Program-made: the position numbers and the translations under genes
Source of the DNA: Mucilaginibacter galii
Lineage (GTDB): Bacteria; Bacteroidota; Bacteroidia; Sphingobacteriales; Sphingobacteriaceae
DNA: 64,000 bases
Assembly (NCBI RefSeq): GCF_014635825.1
Contig: NZ_BMDO01000012.1
Location: 62,001 to 126,000 of the forward strand
Direction of reading: 5' to 3'
The notes under the pieces: generated by a model
Database searches by the model: none
The model's input: only the letters and a program-made list of their open reading frames with translations
Told to the model about the DNA's origin: nothing
Shown here: piece by piece, positions 33,892-42,193 of the stretch
Position numbering within the stretch: position 1 is the stretch's first letter
How the letters are laid out: every line of letters begins with the position of its first letter

Positions 33892-36033
33892 ATGGTTAAG
33901 AAAATATATACGTTACTGGTGGTAGGCGCGGCGCTGGCTTGCCAGGCATCTACCTCCAAGCCCATTAAGGTAGATGGCTCTGCCAATTTGCAGCCCGACC
34001 AGCAGCAAAGTGTTGTAGCTAAGGAGGTTGCGGGTATGATTTCTCAGTACAATTATAAAAAAGTACCGCTTAACGATTCGCTCTCTACCGTAATTTACAG
34101 CAGCTATATCAAGAAGATGGATGATAACCATAACTACTTGCTGGCTTCTGATATTGCTGACTTTGACCGTTACAAAACCCAACTGGATGACGACCTGAAA
34201 GCAGGAAATCTTGTTAACGTATTTTACATGTTTAACGTGTACCAAAAACGTTACCTCGAGCGGATCAATTATTCGCTTACCCAGCTCGACAAATCATACG
34301 ATTTTACCAAGAACGAAACCTTTACTTACGACCGGGAAGACCAACCTTGGGTAGCTAATGCTACCGATATGAACAAGTTGTGGAGCCAACGTGTAAAGTA
34401 TGACCTGCTGAACCTGAAACTGGCGAGCAGCGATATGACCAAGAACAAGGAAACTTTGCGTAAGCGTTATCAAAACCTGTTATCGCAGGTAAAAAAGCTT
34501 TCAAATCAGGATGTTTTCCAGATGTTTATGGATTCATTTACCGAGTCGGTAGATCCGCACACCAATTACTTTAACCCGGCTAACGCAGCTAACTTTAATA
34601 TCGAAATGTCGCGTTCATTAGAAGGTATAGGCGCATCGCTGTTGTCTGAAAATGAGTATATTACCATTAAAAGCGTAGTAGCAGGTGGTCCGGCCGATAA
34701 AAGCAAACAAATTAATGTGGACGACCGCATTATTGGCGTTGCCCAAGGTAAAGACGGCGAATTTCAGGACATTATAGGCTGGCGCATAGAGAACGCCATT
34801 GCGTTGATCCGTGGTACTAAAGGTACTACCGTGCGCCTGCGTTTACTTCCCAAAGGTGCCGCCGCTTCGGTTAAGCCTAAGGTGGTTGAAATGGTGCGCG
34901 AAAAAATTGTGTTGAAAGATCAGTTAGCCAAAAAAGAGATCCGTACTTACCAGTCAAATGGCAAAACGGTTAAAATAGGCATCATTAATGTACCGGCGTT
35001 CTATATAGATTTTAACGCCTACCGCGCAAAAGACCCTAATTATCAGAGTACTACACGCGATGTGAAATTGATCTTAGATACCCTGAAACGTGAAAATGTA
35101 GATGGCGTGATCCTCGATCTGCGTCAGAATGGTGGTGGTTCATTAATTGAAGCCATTGAGTTAACTGGTTTATTTATCAAGAATGGCCCTGTGGTACAGG
35201 TGCGTGATACCCGTAACCGTATAGAAGTGAACGAAGATGAAGACCCATCAGTAGCATACGCTGGTCCGCTTGCTGTAATGACCGACCGTTTCAGCGCCTC
35301 CGCTTCTGAGATATTTGCGGGTGCTATTCAGGATTACGGCCGTGGTTTGATCATAGGTACACAAACTTATGGTAAAGGTACCGTACAGAGCGCCATTGAA
35401 TTAGATAAGGTGATCAACCCTTCTATCAAGGATATGCTTAACTCACTGTCTAAGAAGACTTCAACTACTGGTGCTGAGTCTAAATTTGGCCAGTTAAATT
35501 TAACTGTAGCTAAGTTTTACCGCATCAGTGGTAGTTCTACCCAGCACAAAGGCGTAATGCCCGATATTAGCTTCCCATCGGTTATTCCATTAGATAAATA
35601 TGGTGAAGACACTGAGCCTTCTGCACTTCCGTTCGATATGATCGCTAAAAGCACTTACACTAAGGCGGGCGATTTGAGCGGTGCTATCCCGGCATTGGCT
35701 AAGTTGCACGAGCAGCGCATGTCTGCCAGCGCTAATTACAAGTATTTGTTAGAAGATCTGGATGATTACAAGAAGCGCCAGAGCGAAAAAAGTATCACTT
35801 TAAATGAGCAACAGCTTAAAGAACAACGTGATGCGGATGAAAAGAAAAACTTTGAGCGTAACAATCAGCGTCGTGCTGCATTGGGTTTACCTGCCTTGAA
35901 AAAAGGTGAAACCCGTCCAAAAAATGAAGATCTCGACTTCCTGAAAATAGAAGCCGGACAAATTTTGACCGACTTGGTGAACCTGGAAAAAACAAGCAAG
36001 TTAACTAACAACGTGGCTCCCGCTAATCCATAA
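33892..36033 (+). CDS. prc: Tail-specific (carboxy-terminal processing) protease, S41
   Basis: I choose ATG 33892 (713 residues) because VKKIYTLLVVGAALACQAS forms the signal peptide; earlier starts at 33847/33850 precede it with charged residues. A cysteine at the cleavage site may be lipidated. Domains: N-terminal helical part, PDZ (about 225-310, ITIKSVVAGGPADKSKQINVDDRIIGVAQG), and the S41 catalytic core with FSASASEIFAGAIQDYGR and TYGKGTVQS giving the Ser-Lys dyad. A C-terminal DUF3340-like region ends in a charged helix. It trims periplasmic proteins from the C-terminus. A strong terminator follows. Confidence 0.94.
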   Translation: MVKKIYTLLVVGAALACQASTSKPIKVDGSANLQPDQQQSVVAKEVAGMISQYNYKKVPLNDSLSTVIYSSYIKKMDDNHNYLLASDIADFDRYKTQLDDDLKAGNLVNVFYMFNVYQKRYLERINYSLTQLDKSYDFTKNETFTYDREDQPWVANATDMNKLWSQRVKYDLLNLKLASSDMTKNKETLRKRYQNLLSQVKKLSNQDVFQMFMDSFTESVDPHTNYFNPANAANFNIEMSRSLEGIGASLLSENEYITIKSVVAGGPADKSKQINVDDRIIGVAQGKDGEFQDIIGWRIENAIALIRGTKGTTVRLRLLPKGAAASVKPKVVEMVREKIVLKDQLAKKEIRTYQSNGKTVKIGIINVPAFYIDFNAYRAKDPNYQSTTRDVKLILDTLKRENVDGVILDLRQNGGGSLIEAIELTGLFIKNGPVVQVRDTRNRIEVNEDEDPSVAYAGPLAVMTDRFSASASEIFAGAIQDYGRGLIIGTQTYGKGTVQSAIELDKVINPSIKDMLNSLSKKTSTTGAESKFGQLNLTVAKFYRISGSSTQHKGVMPDISFPSVIPLDKYGEDTEPSALPFDMIAKSTYTKAGDLSGAIPALAKLHEQRMSASANYKYLLEDLDDYKKRQSEKSITLNEQQLKEQRDADEKKNFERNNQRRAALGLPALKKGETRPKNEDLDFLKIEAGQILTDLVNLEKTSKLTNNVAPANP

Positions 36034-36053
36034 GAAGCGTAATAAACTATAGT

Positions 36054-36083
36054 AACGCCCGGCCAAAAGCCGGGCGTTTTTTG
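36054..36083 (+). terminator. Terminator after prc
   Basis: AACGCCCGGC and GCCGGGCGTT form a 10-bp stem, loop CAAAA, followed by T6. Confidence 0.92.
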
Positions 36084-36235
36084 TTAGATAAATATTTAAG
36101 ATTCTATGGTATAATTACAAAAAACTTCAAATTTCCTCATAAAAGTAGATGGCTGCATTCGCCGCTAAAAGGCGCGAGCTATTTCCTCCAAATGTCGCCT
36201 AAAACTAAGCTGCACTTCTTCGGTTATATTATGGT

Positions 36236-37354
36236 ATGCTGCAAAAACCTCTCTTAGAATTTACCGATAAAGGCATCTACTGCGCTAAGGGAAATTTCTA
36301 CATCGACCCCTGGCAACCGGTGGACGATGCCGTAATTACCCACGCCCACGCCGACCATGCTTATACCGGTCACAAGCGTTACCTGGCGCATCACCTATCG
36401 CGCGAAGTGTTGTATTATCGCCTGGGCGAAATACAATTGCAAACCGTGGAGTATGGCGAAAAGGTGATGAAGAATGGGGTGGAGATCAGCATGTTTCCAG
36501 CTGGTCACGTCATCGGTTCGGCGCAGATACGTGTAGAAAGCCAGGGGCAGGTTTGGGTAGTATCAGGCGATTATAAAACGGAGGATGATGGTGTTTGTAC
36601 ACCCTTTGAGCCGGTAAACTGCCACCACTTTATTTCGGAGTGTACCTTCGGGATGCCTATTTACAAATGGAAACCTCAATCGGAAATATTTGCAGATGTA
36701 AATAGCTGGTGGCGGCAAAATGTAGCGCAAAACCTGGCCACGGTTATCGTAGGCTATTCTTTAGGTAAAGCCCAGCGCATTCTGCAAAACCTCGATTTGA
36801 GCATCGGTAATGTATATACCCACGGCGTAATCGAAAACACGAATGAGGCCCTGCGCCGTAATGGAATTGTGTTGCAGCCCACGCACCGCATTACGCAGGA
36901 ATCGGTTAAGGAAGAAGTGCGTAAAGGGATCATCATAGCGCCGCCATCATCGGTGGGTACGCCCTGGATGCGCAAGTTTGGCCCTTACAGCTTTGGCTAC
37001 TGCTCGGGCTGGATGGCTTTGCGGGGTGCCAAGCGCCGCCGCGCCGCCGACCGCGGCTTCGTGATGAGCGACCATGCCGATTGGACCGGCCTCATCAGCG
37101 CTATAGACGCCACCCGCTGCGAATCGGTTTACTTAACACACGGCTCCACCGCAACATTTTCAAGATATTTAAGGGATATTGGCTTTGATGCACATGAGGT
37201 GCATACTTTGTATGGAGGGGAAGAGGAAGAAGCACCTGCCCAAAGCGCCTCCCAACCCTCCCCGGAGGGGGAGGGCTTTGAAGAAAAAATCCCTGTTAAA
37301 ATTGCTATGGAAGCCCTCCCTCCCGGGGAGGGTTTGGGAGGGGCTGCCTTATGA
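36236..37354 (+). CDS. Ligase-associated DNA exonuclease (MBL fold)
   Basis: The 372-residue protein has the metallo-beta-lactamase motif AVITHAHADHAYTGH, FPAGHVIGSAQIRV, VVSGDYKTEDDGVC and a late MSDHADWTGLISAI. It is thus the mRNA 3'-end-processing-like exonuclease that is always paired with an ATP-dependent DNA ligase. Usual members end near residue 335. Here the last ~38 residues (EEEEAPAQSASQPSPEGEG...) are encoded by a CCTCCC/GGGAGG palindromic repeat that entered the 3' end. The stop overlaps the ligase start by four bases (ATGA). Part of a DNA break repair module. Confidence 0.92.
   Translation: MLQKPLLEFTDKGIYCAKGNFYIDPWQPVDDAVITHAHADHAYTGHKRYLAHHLSREVLYYRLGEIQLQTVEYGEKVMKNGVEISMFPAGHVIGSAQIRVESQGQVWVVSGDYKTEDDGVCTPFEPVNCHHFISECTFGMPIYKWKPQSEIFADVNSWWRQNVAQNLATVIVGYSLGKAQRILQNLDLSIGNVYTHGVIENTNEALRRNGIVLQPTHRITQESVKEEVRKGIIIAPPSSVGTPWMRKFGPYSFGYCSGWMALRGAKRRRAADRGFVMSDHADWTGLISAIDATRCESVYLTHGSTATFSRYLRDIGFDAHEVHTLYGGEEEEAPAQSASQPSPEGEGFEEKIPVKIAMEALPPGEGLGGAAL
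37240..37347. repeat. Palindromic repeat inside the 3' end of the exonuclease gene
   Basis: CGCCTCCCAACCCTCCCCGG (37249-37268) and CCGGGGAGGGTTTGGGAGGG (37324-37343) are inverted arms around a coding-compatible spacer. Each arm is itself palindromic. The element preserves the reading frame. Confidence 0.8.
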
Positions 37355-38967
37355 AAGCCTTTGCCCAACTCTTTACCTCGTTAGATGAAACCAATAAAAC
37401 CAACGAGAAGGTTAAAGTGCTAAAGAACTACTTTAACTGCGTACCCGATACCGATAAAATGCACATGCTCGCCTTATTTTCGGGGCGAAAGCCTAAGCGG
37501 CAAATTAATTCCACGCAATTTAGAACCTGGGCCATTGAGGCATCTAATATTCCGGCCTGGCTTTTTGAGGAAAGCTACCATGTAGTGGGCGATTTAGCCG
37601 AAACTGTGGCGCTCTTACTGCCCGATCACGGCAACAGTAGCAACAAAACACTTACCGAGTGGATAGGCGAAATTAACGCCCTCAACAATATGCCCGAGGT
37701 AGAAAAGCACGACTGGCTTACCCGCTCCTGGGCTATGCTGGATGCGCAAGAACGTTTTGTGTTCAATAAAATATTGACCGGCAGTTTCAGGGTAGGGGTA
37801 TCGCAAAACCTGGTCATCAAAGCCTTGGCCGATGTAGCCGAACTTGATGCCGCCACTATCACCCACCGCATGATGGGTAATTGGATGCCCGAGACCTATT
37901 TGTATGAAGAGTTGGTTCATACAGATACTGCGTTGGAAGATGTATCGCGCCCATACCCATTCTTTTTGGCTTACCCCGTTCAGGAAACCTCGGAAAAGCA
38001 AAAATCGCCTGAGGCTATGCAAACGCTGTTGGGTAATGCTGATGAATGGCAGGCAGAATGGAAGTGGGATGGCATCCGTGCGCAATTGATCAAACGCGAG
38101 GGTGAAATCTTCATTTGGAGCAGGGGAGAGGATCTGGCTACTGATAAATTCCCCGAACTGCATGCGCTGCTACATCATCTGCCCGATGGTACCGTGCTAG
38201 ATGGGGAGATCCTTTCTTTCCAGAACGGACAGCCCCTGTCCTTCGCCGTGCTGCAAACCCGCATTGGCCGCAAAACGCTGAGCAAAAAGATATTGGAAGA
38301 TAGCCCTGTAGCTTTAATTGCTTATGATTGTTTAGAGTACGATGGTGAAGACATTCGCTACAAAACTCAAACCGAACGCCGGCAACTGTTAGAAGGCTTG
38401 CAAGCCACTACGCCATACCCCGAGGTATTCAATATTTCCTCACTCATTACTTTCAAAAGTTGGGACGAACTGGCCGAAATACGCGAACAATCGCGTGCCA
38501 TGATAGCCGAGGGTATTATGCTGAAACGTAAAGATGCCCATTACCAGGTGGGTCGCCGGCGTGGCGATTGGTGGAAATGGAAAATTGATCCGCTATCCAT
38601 TGACGCCGTGATGATCTACGCTCAAAAAGGCCACGGCCGCAGGGCCGATCTATATACCGATTATACTTTTGCCGTTTGGGATGGTGACAAGCTGGTGCCT
38701 TTTGCCAAGGCGTATTCAGGCTTAACCGATACCGAAATTAATAAGGTAGACTCGTTCGTGAAACGTAACACGCTCGAAAAGTTTGGCCCGGTACGTACCG
38801 TAAAGCCCGAACTGGTTTTTGAGATAGGCTTTGAGGGTATCAACAAATCTACCCGTCATAAATCGGGTGTGGCATTGAGGTTTCCGCGTATATTGCGTTG
38901 GAGGCACGATAAACCTAAAGAAGAGGCCGACACTATTGAAACGCTAAAGGCTTTGCTGGGTGAGTAA
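37351..38967 (+). CDS. ATP-dependent DNA ligase
   Basis: The 538-residue protein has an N-terminal DNA-binding domain, then motif I EWKWDGIR with the adenylated Lys238, motif III TVLDGEIL, IAYDCLEYDGED, and motif V WWKWKIDP, with an OB-fold C-terminal domain. It seals nicks using ATP. Its start overlaps the exonuclease stop, so the two are coupled. Normally an Lhr-type helicase and a phosphoesterase (PdeM) follow; here the operon stops at a repeat region and the next gene is on the other strand. Confidence 0.95.
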   Translation: MKAFAQLFTSLDETNKTNEKVKVLKNYFNCVPDTDKMHMLALFSGRKPKRQINSTQFRTWAIEASNIPAWLFEESYHVVGDLAETVALLLPDHGNSSNKTLTEWIGEINALNNMPEVEKHDWLTRSWAMLDAQERFVFNKILTGSFRVGVSQNLVIKALADVAELDAATITHRMMGNWMPETYLYEELVHTDTALEDVSRPYPFFLAYPVQETSEKQKSPEAMQTLLGNADEWQAEWKWDGIRAQLIKREGEIFIWSRGEDLATDKFPELHALLHHLPDGTVLDGEILSFQNGQPLSFAVLQTRIGRKTLSKKILEDSPVALIAYDCLEYDGEDIRYKTQTERRQLLEGLQATTPYPEVFNISSLITFKSWDELAEIREQSRAMIAEGIMLKRKDAHYQVGRRRGDWWKWKIDPLSIDAVMIYAQKGHGRRADLYTDYTFAVWDGDKLVPFAKAYSGLTDTEINKVDSFVKRNTLEKFGPVRTVKPELVFEIGFEGINKSTRHKSGVALRFPRILRWRHDKPKEEADTIETLKALLGE

Positions 38968-38987
38968 GGGTTAAAAAATGTCATTGC

Positions 38988-39057
38988 GAGCGACAGCGAC
39001 GTGGCAATCGCAAGCAGGCAAGTATAAACGCGTGCGATTGCCACGTCGCTATCGCTC
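38988..39057. repeat. Long inverted repeat (hairpin) after the ligase gene
   Basis: Arms 38988-39012 and 39033-39057 match over 25 bases with one mismatch (GAGCGACAGCGACGTGGCAA at the start). Loop of 20 bases. Confidence 0.8.
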
Positions 39058-39133
39058 CTCCTTTAGATTAGCATAATTAAATTTACTGGAATTTTCAGAT
39101 TGAGAAAGAGCAGGGTGAACTAATCATTTCCCA

Positions 39134-39222
39134 ATTGCGCTCATCTGAGATGAGTGCTTAAGATGGCTTAGCGATTGTATCGCATGATGCGTCACAGACG
39201 CAAAACAGGGTAAGCACTCGTT
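39134..39222. repeat. Dispersed repeat, family B, copy 1
   Basis: Contains GAGTGCTTAA, TTAGCGATTGTATCGCA and GCGTCACAGACGC, and ends GTAAGCACTCG, so the outer arms pair. Copy 2 lies at 47901-48008. Confidence 0.8.
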
Positions 39223-39307
39223 GTAAACGTACACAAGGGAGGGGTTGCACACTGCCAGTCGGCTTCGTATTGAAGTTTTTGGATTAGTGATGACCATTTA
39301 ATTAATT

Positions 39308-39393
39308 CGTCATTGAGGTACGAAGCAATCTCTGCGGAGAAAGATCGCCGACTTACCTATCGTGTAGAGATTGCTTCGTACCTCGCAATGACG
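39308..39393. repeat. Palindromic repeat, family A
   Basis: CATTGAGGTACGAAGCAATC and GATTGCTTCGTACCTCGCAA form inverted arms of a ~86-base element. The related copy lies at 13333-13431. Confidence 0.8.
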
Positions 39394-39409
39394 TGTTTGA
39401 GTATTGCGC

Positions 39410-40714
39410 TTACTGATTACTCAACAAATACGACTTAAATTCCTCAAAGTCCCCGCTTAAACTTACAGCTACTTTCTCTTTGTTTTCCATCTCCTTTACC
39501 TGCTCGGGTACCTTAATAAACGCAGCTATCTTCTCAGGGAAAACATCAGGGAACTTGCAGGGGTGGGCGGTAGATAAGAATACGCCTGTTACATCGGTAT
39601 GTTCTTTCTGCCATTCTTTCAGCGCGCGCCACGCTATAGCCGTATGCGGACAAACCACATAGTTATATTTATCAAAAACTTGTTGTATAGCTTCGCGGGT
39701 TTGCTCGTCGGTGTAGGTGTAGCCGGTCATGAGGCTGGTGAGCGCCGCTGCATCATCTTTAAACAGGTAAGCAATACGCACCCAGTTGCTGGGGTTGCCT
39801 ACATCCATGGCGTTGGCAATGGTGGCTACCGATGCTTTGGGTTCGTATATGCCGGTTTTTAGGAAAGCCGGAACAGTATCGTTAGCATTGGTAGCAGCAA
39901 TAAACTGCGCAATAGGCAAGCCCATTTTCCAGGCTAATAAGCCTGCGCCTATATTACCAAAGTTACCGCTGGGTACACAAAAAGCCACCTTGCTTTTACC
40001 CGCGCGTAGCAGCTGCGCATAGGCATTAAAATAATAAAACGTTTGCGGTATTAAACGGGCAATATTGATCGAATTAGCTGATGTTAAACGGAAGGTTTTA
40101 TTTAACTCAGCATCTACAAAAGCTTGCTTTACCAAGGCCTGGCAATCGTCAAAAGTGCCATCAATGGTTAATGCCCTTATGTTTTGTCCGTTGGTAGTTA
40201 ATTGCTGCTCCTGAATATCGCTTACTTTACCTTTAGGGTACAAGATGGTTACACGGGTGTTAGGCACGCCTAAAAAGCCAAGCGCTACGGCTCCGCCGGT
40301 ATCGCCCGAGGTGGCTACCAGTACATCCAACTGCTTCTCGCCATCTTGCAAAAAGTAACTCATTATCCGGCTCATAAAACGGGCACCAAAATCTTTAAAG
40401 GCTAAAGATGGTCCGTGAAAAAGTTCCAGTACATATACTTCTTTCTCCAACTCCACGACAGGTGCATCAAAGTTGATAGCATCTTCTATCAACGCTTGCA
40501 GGTCATGATCAGGAATAGCGCCGTTAAGCATATGCCGGGCTACCTCGAACGCAATTTGCGGTAGGGTATAGTTAGATAGCTCCTCAAAAAAGCTATCGGG
40601 CAGGCGTTTAATTTGTTCGGGCATGTAGAGGCCTTTATCCTGCGGCATACTGTTAAATACTGCTTCCTGAAAAGATACCGTAGCAGATGGATTATTGGTG
40701 CTGTAGAGTTTCAT
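39410..40714 (-). CDS. thrC: Threonine synthase
   Basis: With the start at ATG 40714 the protein has 434 residues and begins KLYSTNNPSATVSFQEAV, as in bacterial ThrC. The longer open frame to 40795 only reads through a repeat. PLP lysine Lys107 is in PSLAFKDFGARF; the phosphate-binding VATSGDTGGAVALGF follows, and VPSGNFGNIGAG is also typical. It converts O-phosphohomoserine to threonine. Last gene of the thrA-thrB-thrC order, but separated from thrB by about 290 bases of repeats. Confidence 0.96.
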   Translation of the reverse strand: MKLYSTNNPSATVSFQEAVFNSMPQDKGLYMPEQIKRLPDSFFEELSNYTLPQIAFEVARHMLNGAIPDHDLQALIEDAINFDAPVVELEKEVYVLELFHGPSLAFKDFGARFMSRIMSYFLQDGEKQLDVLVATSGDTGGAVALGFLGVPNTRVTILYPKGKVSDIQEQQLTTNGQNIRALTIDGTFDDCQALVKQAFVDAELNKTFRLTSANSINIARLIPQTFYYFNAYAQLLRAGKSKVAFCVPSGNFGNIGAGLLAWKMGLPIAQFIAATNANDTVPAFLKTGIYEPKASVATIANAMDVGNPSNWVRIAYLFKDDAAALTSLMTGYTYTDEQTREAIQQVFDKYNYVVCPHTAIAWRALKEWQKEHTDVTGVFLSTAHPCKFPDVFPEKIAAFIKVPEQVKEMENKEKVAVSLSGDFEEFKSYLLSNQ

Positions 40715-40761
40715 TTGTAAGCTTTCGTTTTTGTGGTAGGGCGTTTTACTCGCGGTAATTG

Positions 40762-40988
40762 AACAGTTTGCTAAACCCCTCCCTAACCCTCCCAAGGGAG
40801 GGAATTTTTAATGCGTTATATATTTCAATCCTCCTTGGGGAGGGGTTGATCTGTTTCTCTGCCGTTAGTTCCCTCCTTGGGGAGGGGTGCGCCTGGTGGT
40901 GTGCTGGCAGGGAGGGGTTTTCGCTCGCGTTGATTAAACAGTTTGTTAAACCCCTCCCTAACCCTCCCGAGGGAGGGAATTTTAATGC
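40762..40988. repeat. Two direct copies of a ~52-base palindromic repeat between thrB and thrC
   Basis: Copies at 40762-40814 and 40937-40988 both run from AACAGTTTG through ACCCCTCCCTAACCCTCCC to GGGAGGGAATTTT. Between them lie further CCTCCTTGGGGAGGGGTT palindromes. This is an insertion-like cluster inside an operon. Confidence 0.85.
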
Positions 40989-41000
40989 CTTACTCTGCCA

Positions 41001-41993
41001 CTATCCTAAAACTCTGGGCCCTGCATCGTTAATGGTAGATACGTAACTGTTAGAATTGATCTTGATACCAGCTAAATGCTTTTGCAGGGTTTGAGTTATT
41101 TGGCGGGCGGTTTCTTCATCGCGCGTAAAGGCGAATACCGAAGGGCCCGAACCCGAGATACCGAAGCTTACCGCTCCGGCCTGCATGGCCAGTTCGCGCA
41201 TGATGTAAAAGTCGGGGATCAAGATGGAACGCACGGGTTCTACCAACACATCCTGCATACTGCGGCCTATAAGGTCGATGTCTTGCGTGTATAAACCGCT
41301 TACCAGCCCGGCAATGTTGCCCCACTGGGTTACGGCATCTTTCATTAATATTTTGTTGCGGATAATCTGGCGTGCTTCGCGGGTGGGCACATCTACATCG
41401 GGGAATACAATGGCACAATACAATCCCGGCGGGTGAGGCAGGCGAATCACGTCTAACGGCTCGTAACTGCGGATCAATACAAAGCCACCCAGCAAGGCAG
41501 GTGCCACATTATCGGCATGACCATGACCGCAGGCCATTTCTTCACCCTTCATGGCGAAAGGGAGTAGTTTGGCCACATCGGTATCATCGCCCAATAAAGT
41601 CTTCACGGCAAATAAACCTGCCACCGTACTGGCCGAGCTGCTGCCCAGGCCGCTGCCGATAGGCATTTTCTTGTGCAGTTCTATATCGAGGCCTAAATCT
41701 TTACGGTCTATGCTGTCCAGGTAGTGCTGCACACTGACGCTTACGGTATTTTTGGCCGGGTCTAATGGCAGCCGGCCATCATCGCCGGTAATTTTGCTAA
41801 TGGTAATGCCCGGCTTGTTGGTTACCCGCATCACCACCTCATCGCCCGGCTCGTTCACGGCAAAGCCCAGCACGTCGAATCCGCAAACCACGTTAGCTAC
41901 AGTAGCCGGGGCAAAAACTTTAATGTCGGTTGCCTGTGGGCTGTTGCCCGTTGCCGGAGATTGTTGAGCTGCCTCTTTTAATTCTTGTTCCAT
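41001..41993 (-). CDS. thrB: Homoserine kinase
   Basis: The 330-residue GHMP kinase has KVFAPATVANVVCGFDVLGFA at the N-terminus, the ATP loop PIGSGLGSSSASTVAG, and SFGISGSGPSVFAFTRD at the C-terminus. It phosphorylates homoserine for ThrC. The first ~20 residues (EQELKEAAQQSPATGNSPQA) are a Glu/Gln-rich lead absent from most homologues; ATG 41993 is the only suitable upstream start, but an internal one cannot be excluded. Second gene of the thr unit. Confidence 0.95.
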   Translation of the reverse strand: MEQELKEAAQQSPATGNSPQATDIKVFAPATVANVVCGFDVLGFAVNEPGDEVVMRVTNKPGITISKITGDDGRLPLDPAKNTVSVSVQHYLDSIDRKDLGLDIELHKKMPIGSGLGSSSASTVAGLFAVKTLLGDDTDVAKLLPFAMKGEEMACGHGHADNVAPALLGGFVLIRSYEPLDVIRLPHPPGLYCAIVFPDVDVPTREARQIIRNKILMKDAVTQWGNIAGLVSGLYTQDIDLIGRSMQDVLVEPVRSILIPDFYIMRELAMQAGAVSFGISGSGPSVFAFTRDEETARQITQTLQKHLAGIKINSNSYVSTINDAGPRVLG

Positions 41994-42036
41994 TAATACT
42001 CTTTTCTGTACTGTTAATCAGCAATTCACTACTACC

Positions 42037-42099
42037 TGTCAGTCTGAGCTTGTCGAAGACCTGTACACTTGCCAAGTCTTCGACAAGCTCAGACTGACA
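42037..42099. repeat. Inverted repeat between thrA and thrB, family C
   Basis: TGTCAGTCTGAGCTTGTCGA (from 42037) and its complement ending 42099 form a near-perfect 24-bp stem. Twin of the element at 31541-31604; a half copy is at 47867-47890. Confidence 0.85.
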
Positions 42100-42193
42100 A
42101 GTTAGGGCAATATTTGTCTTGATTCCTGAATCTATATTCTTGACTCTTTCTTCGCTCCCCGCACTTCAAAACCCCGCTCCCCGCACCTATCGT

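Noticed and set aside
40715..40795. N-terminal extension of thrC
   Set aside because: It reads through the CCTCCC palindromic repeat; homologues start at KLYST.
40759..41046. 95-codon plus-strand frame between thrC and thrB
   Set aside because: Made of two copies of the palindromic repeat translated in one frame.
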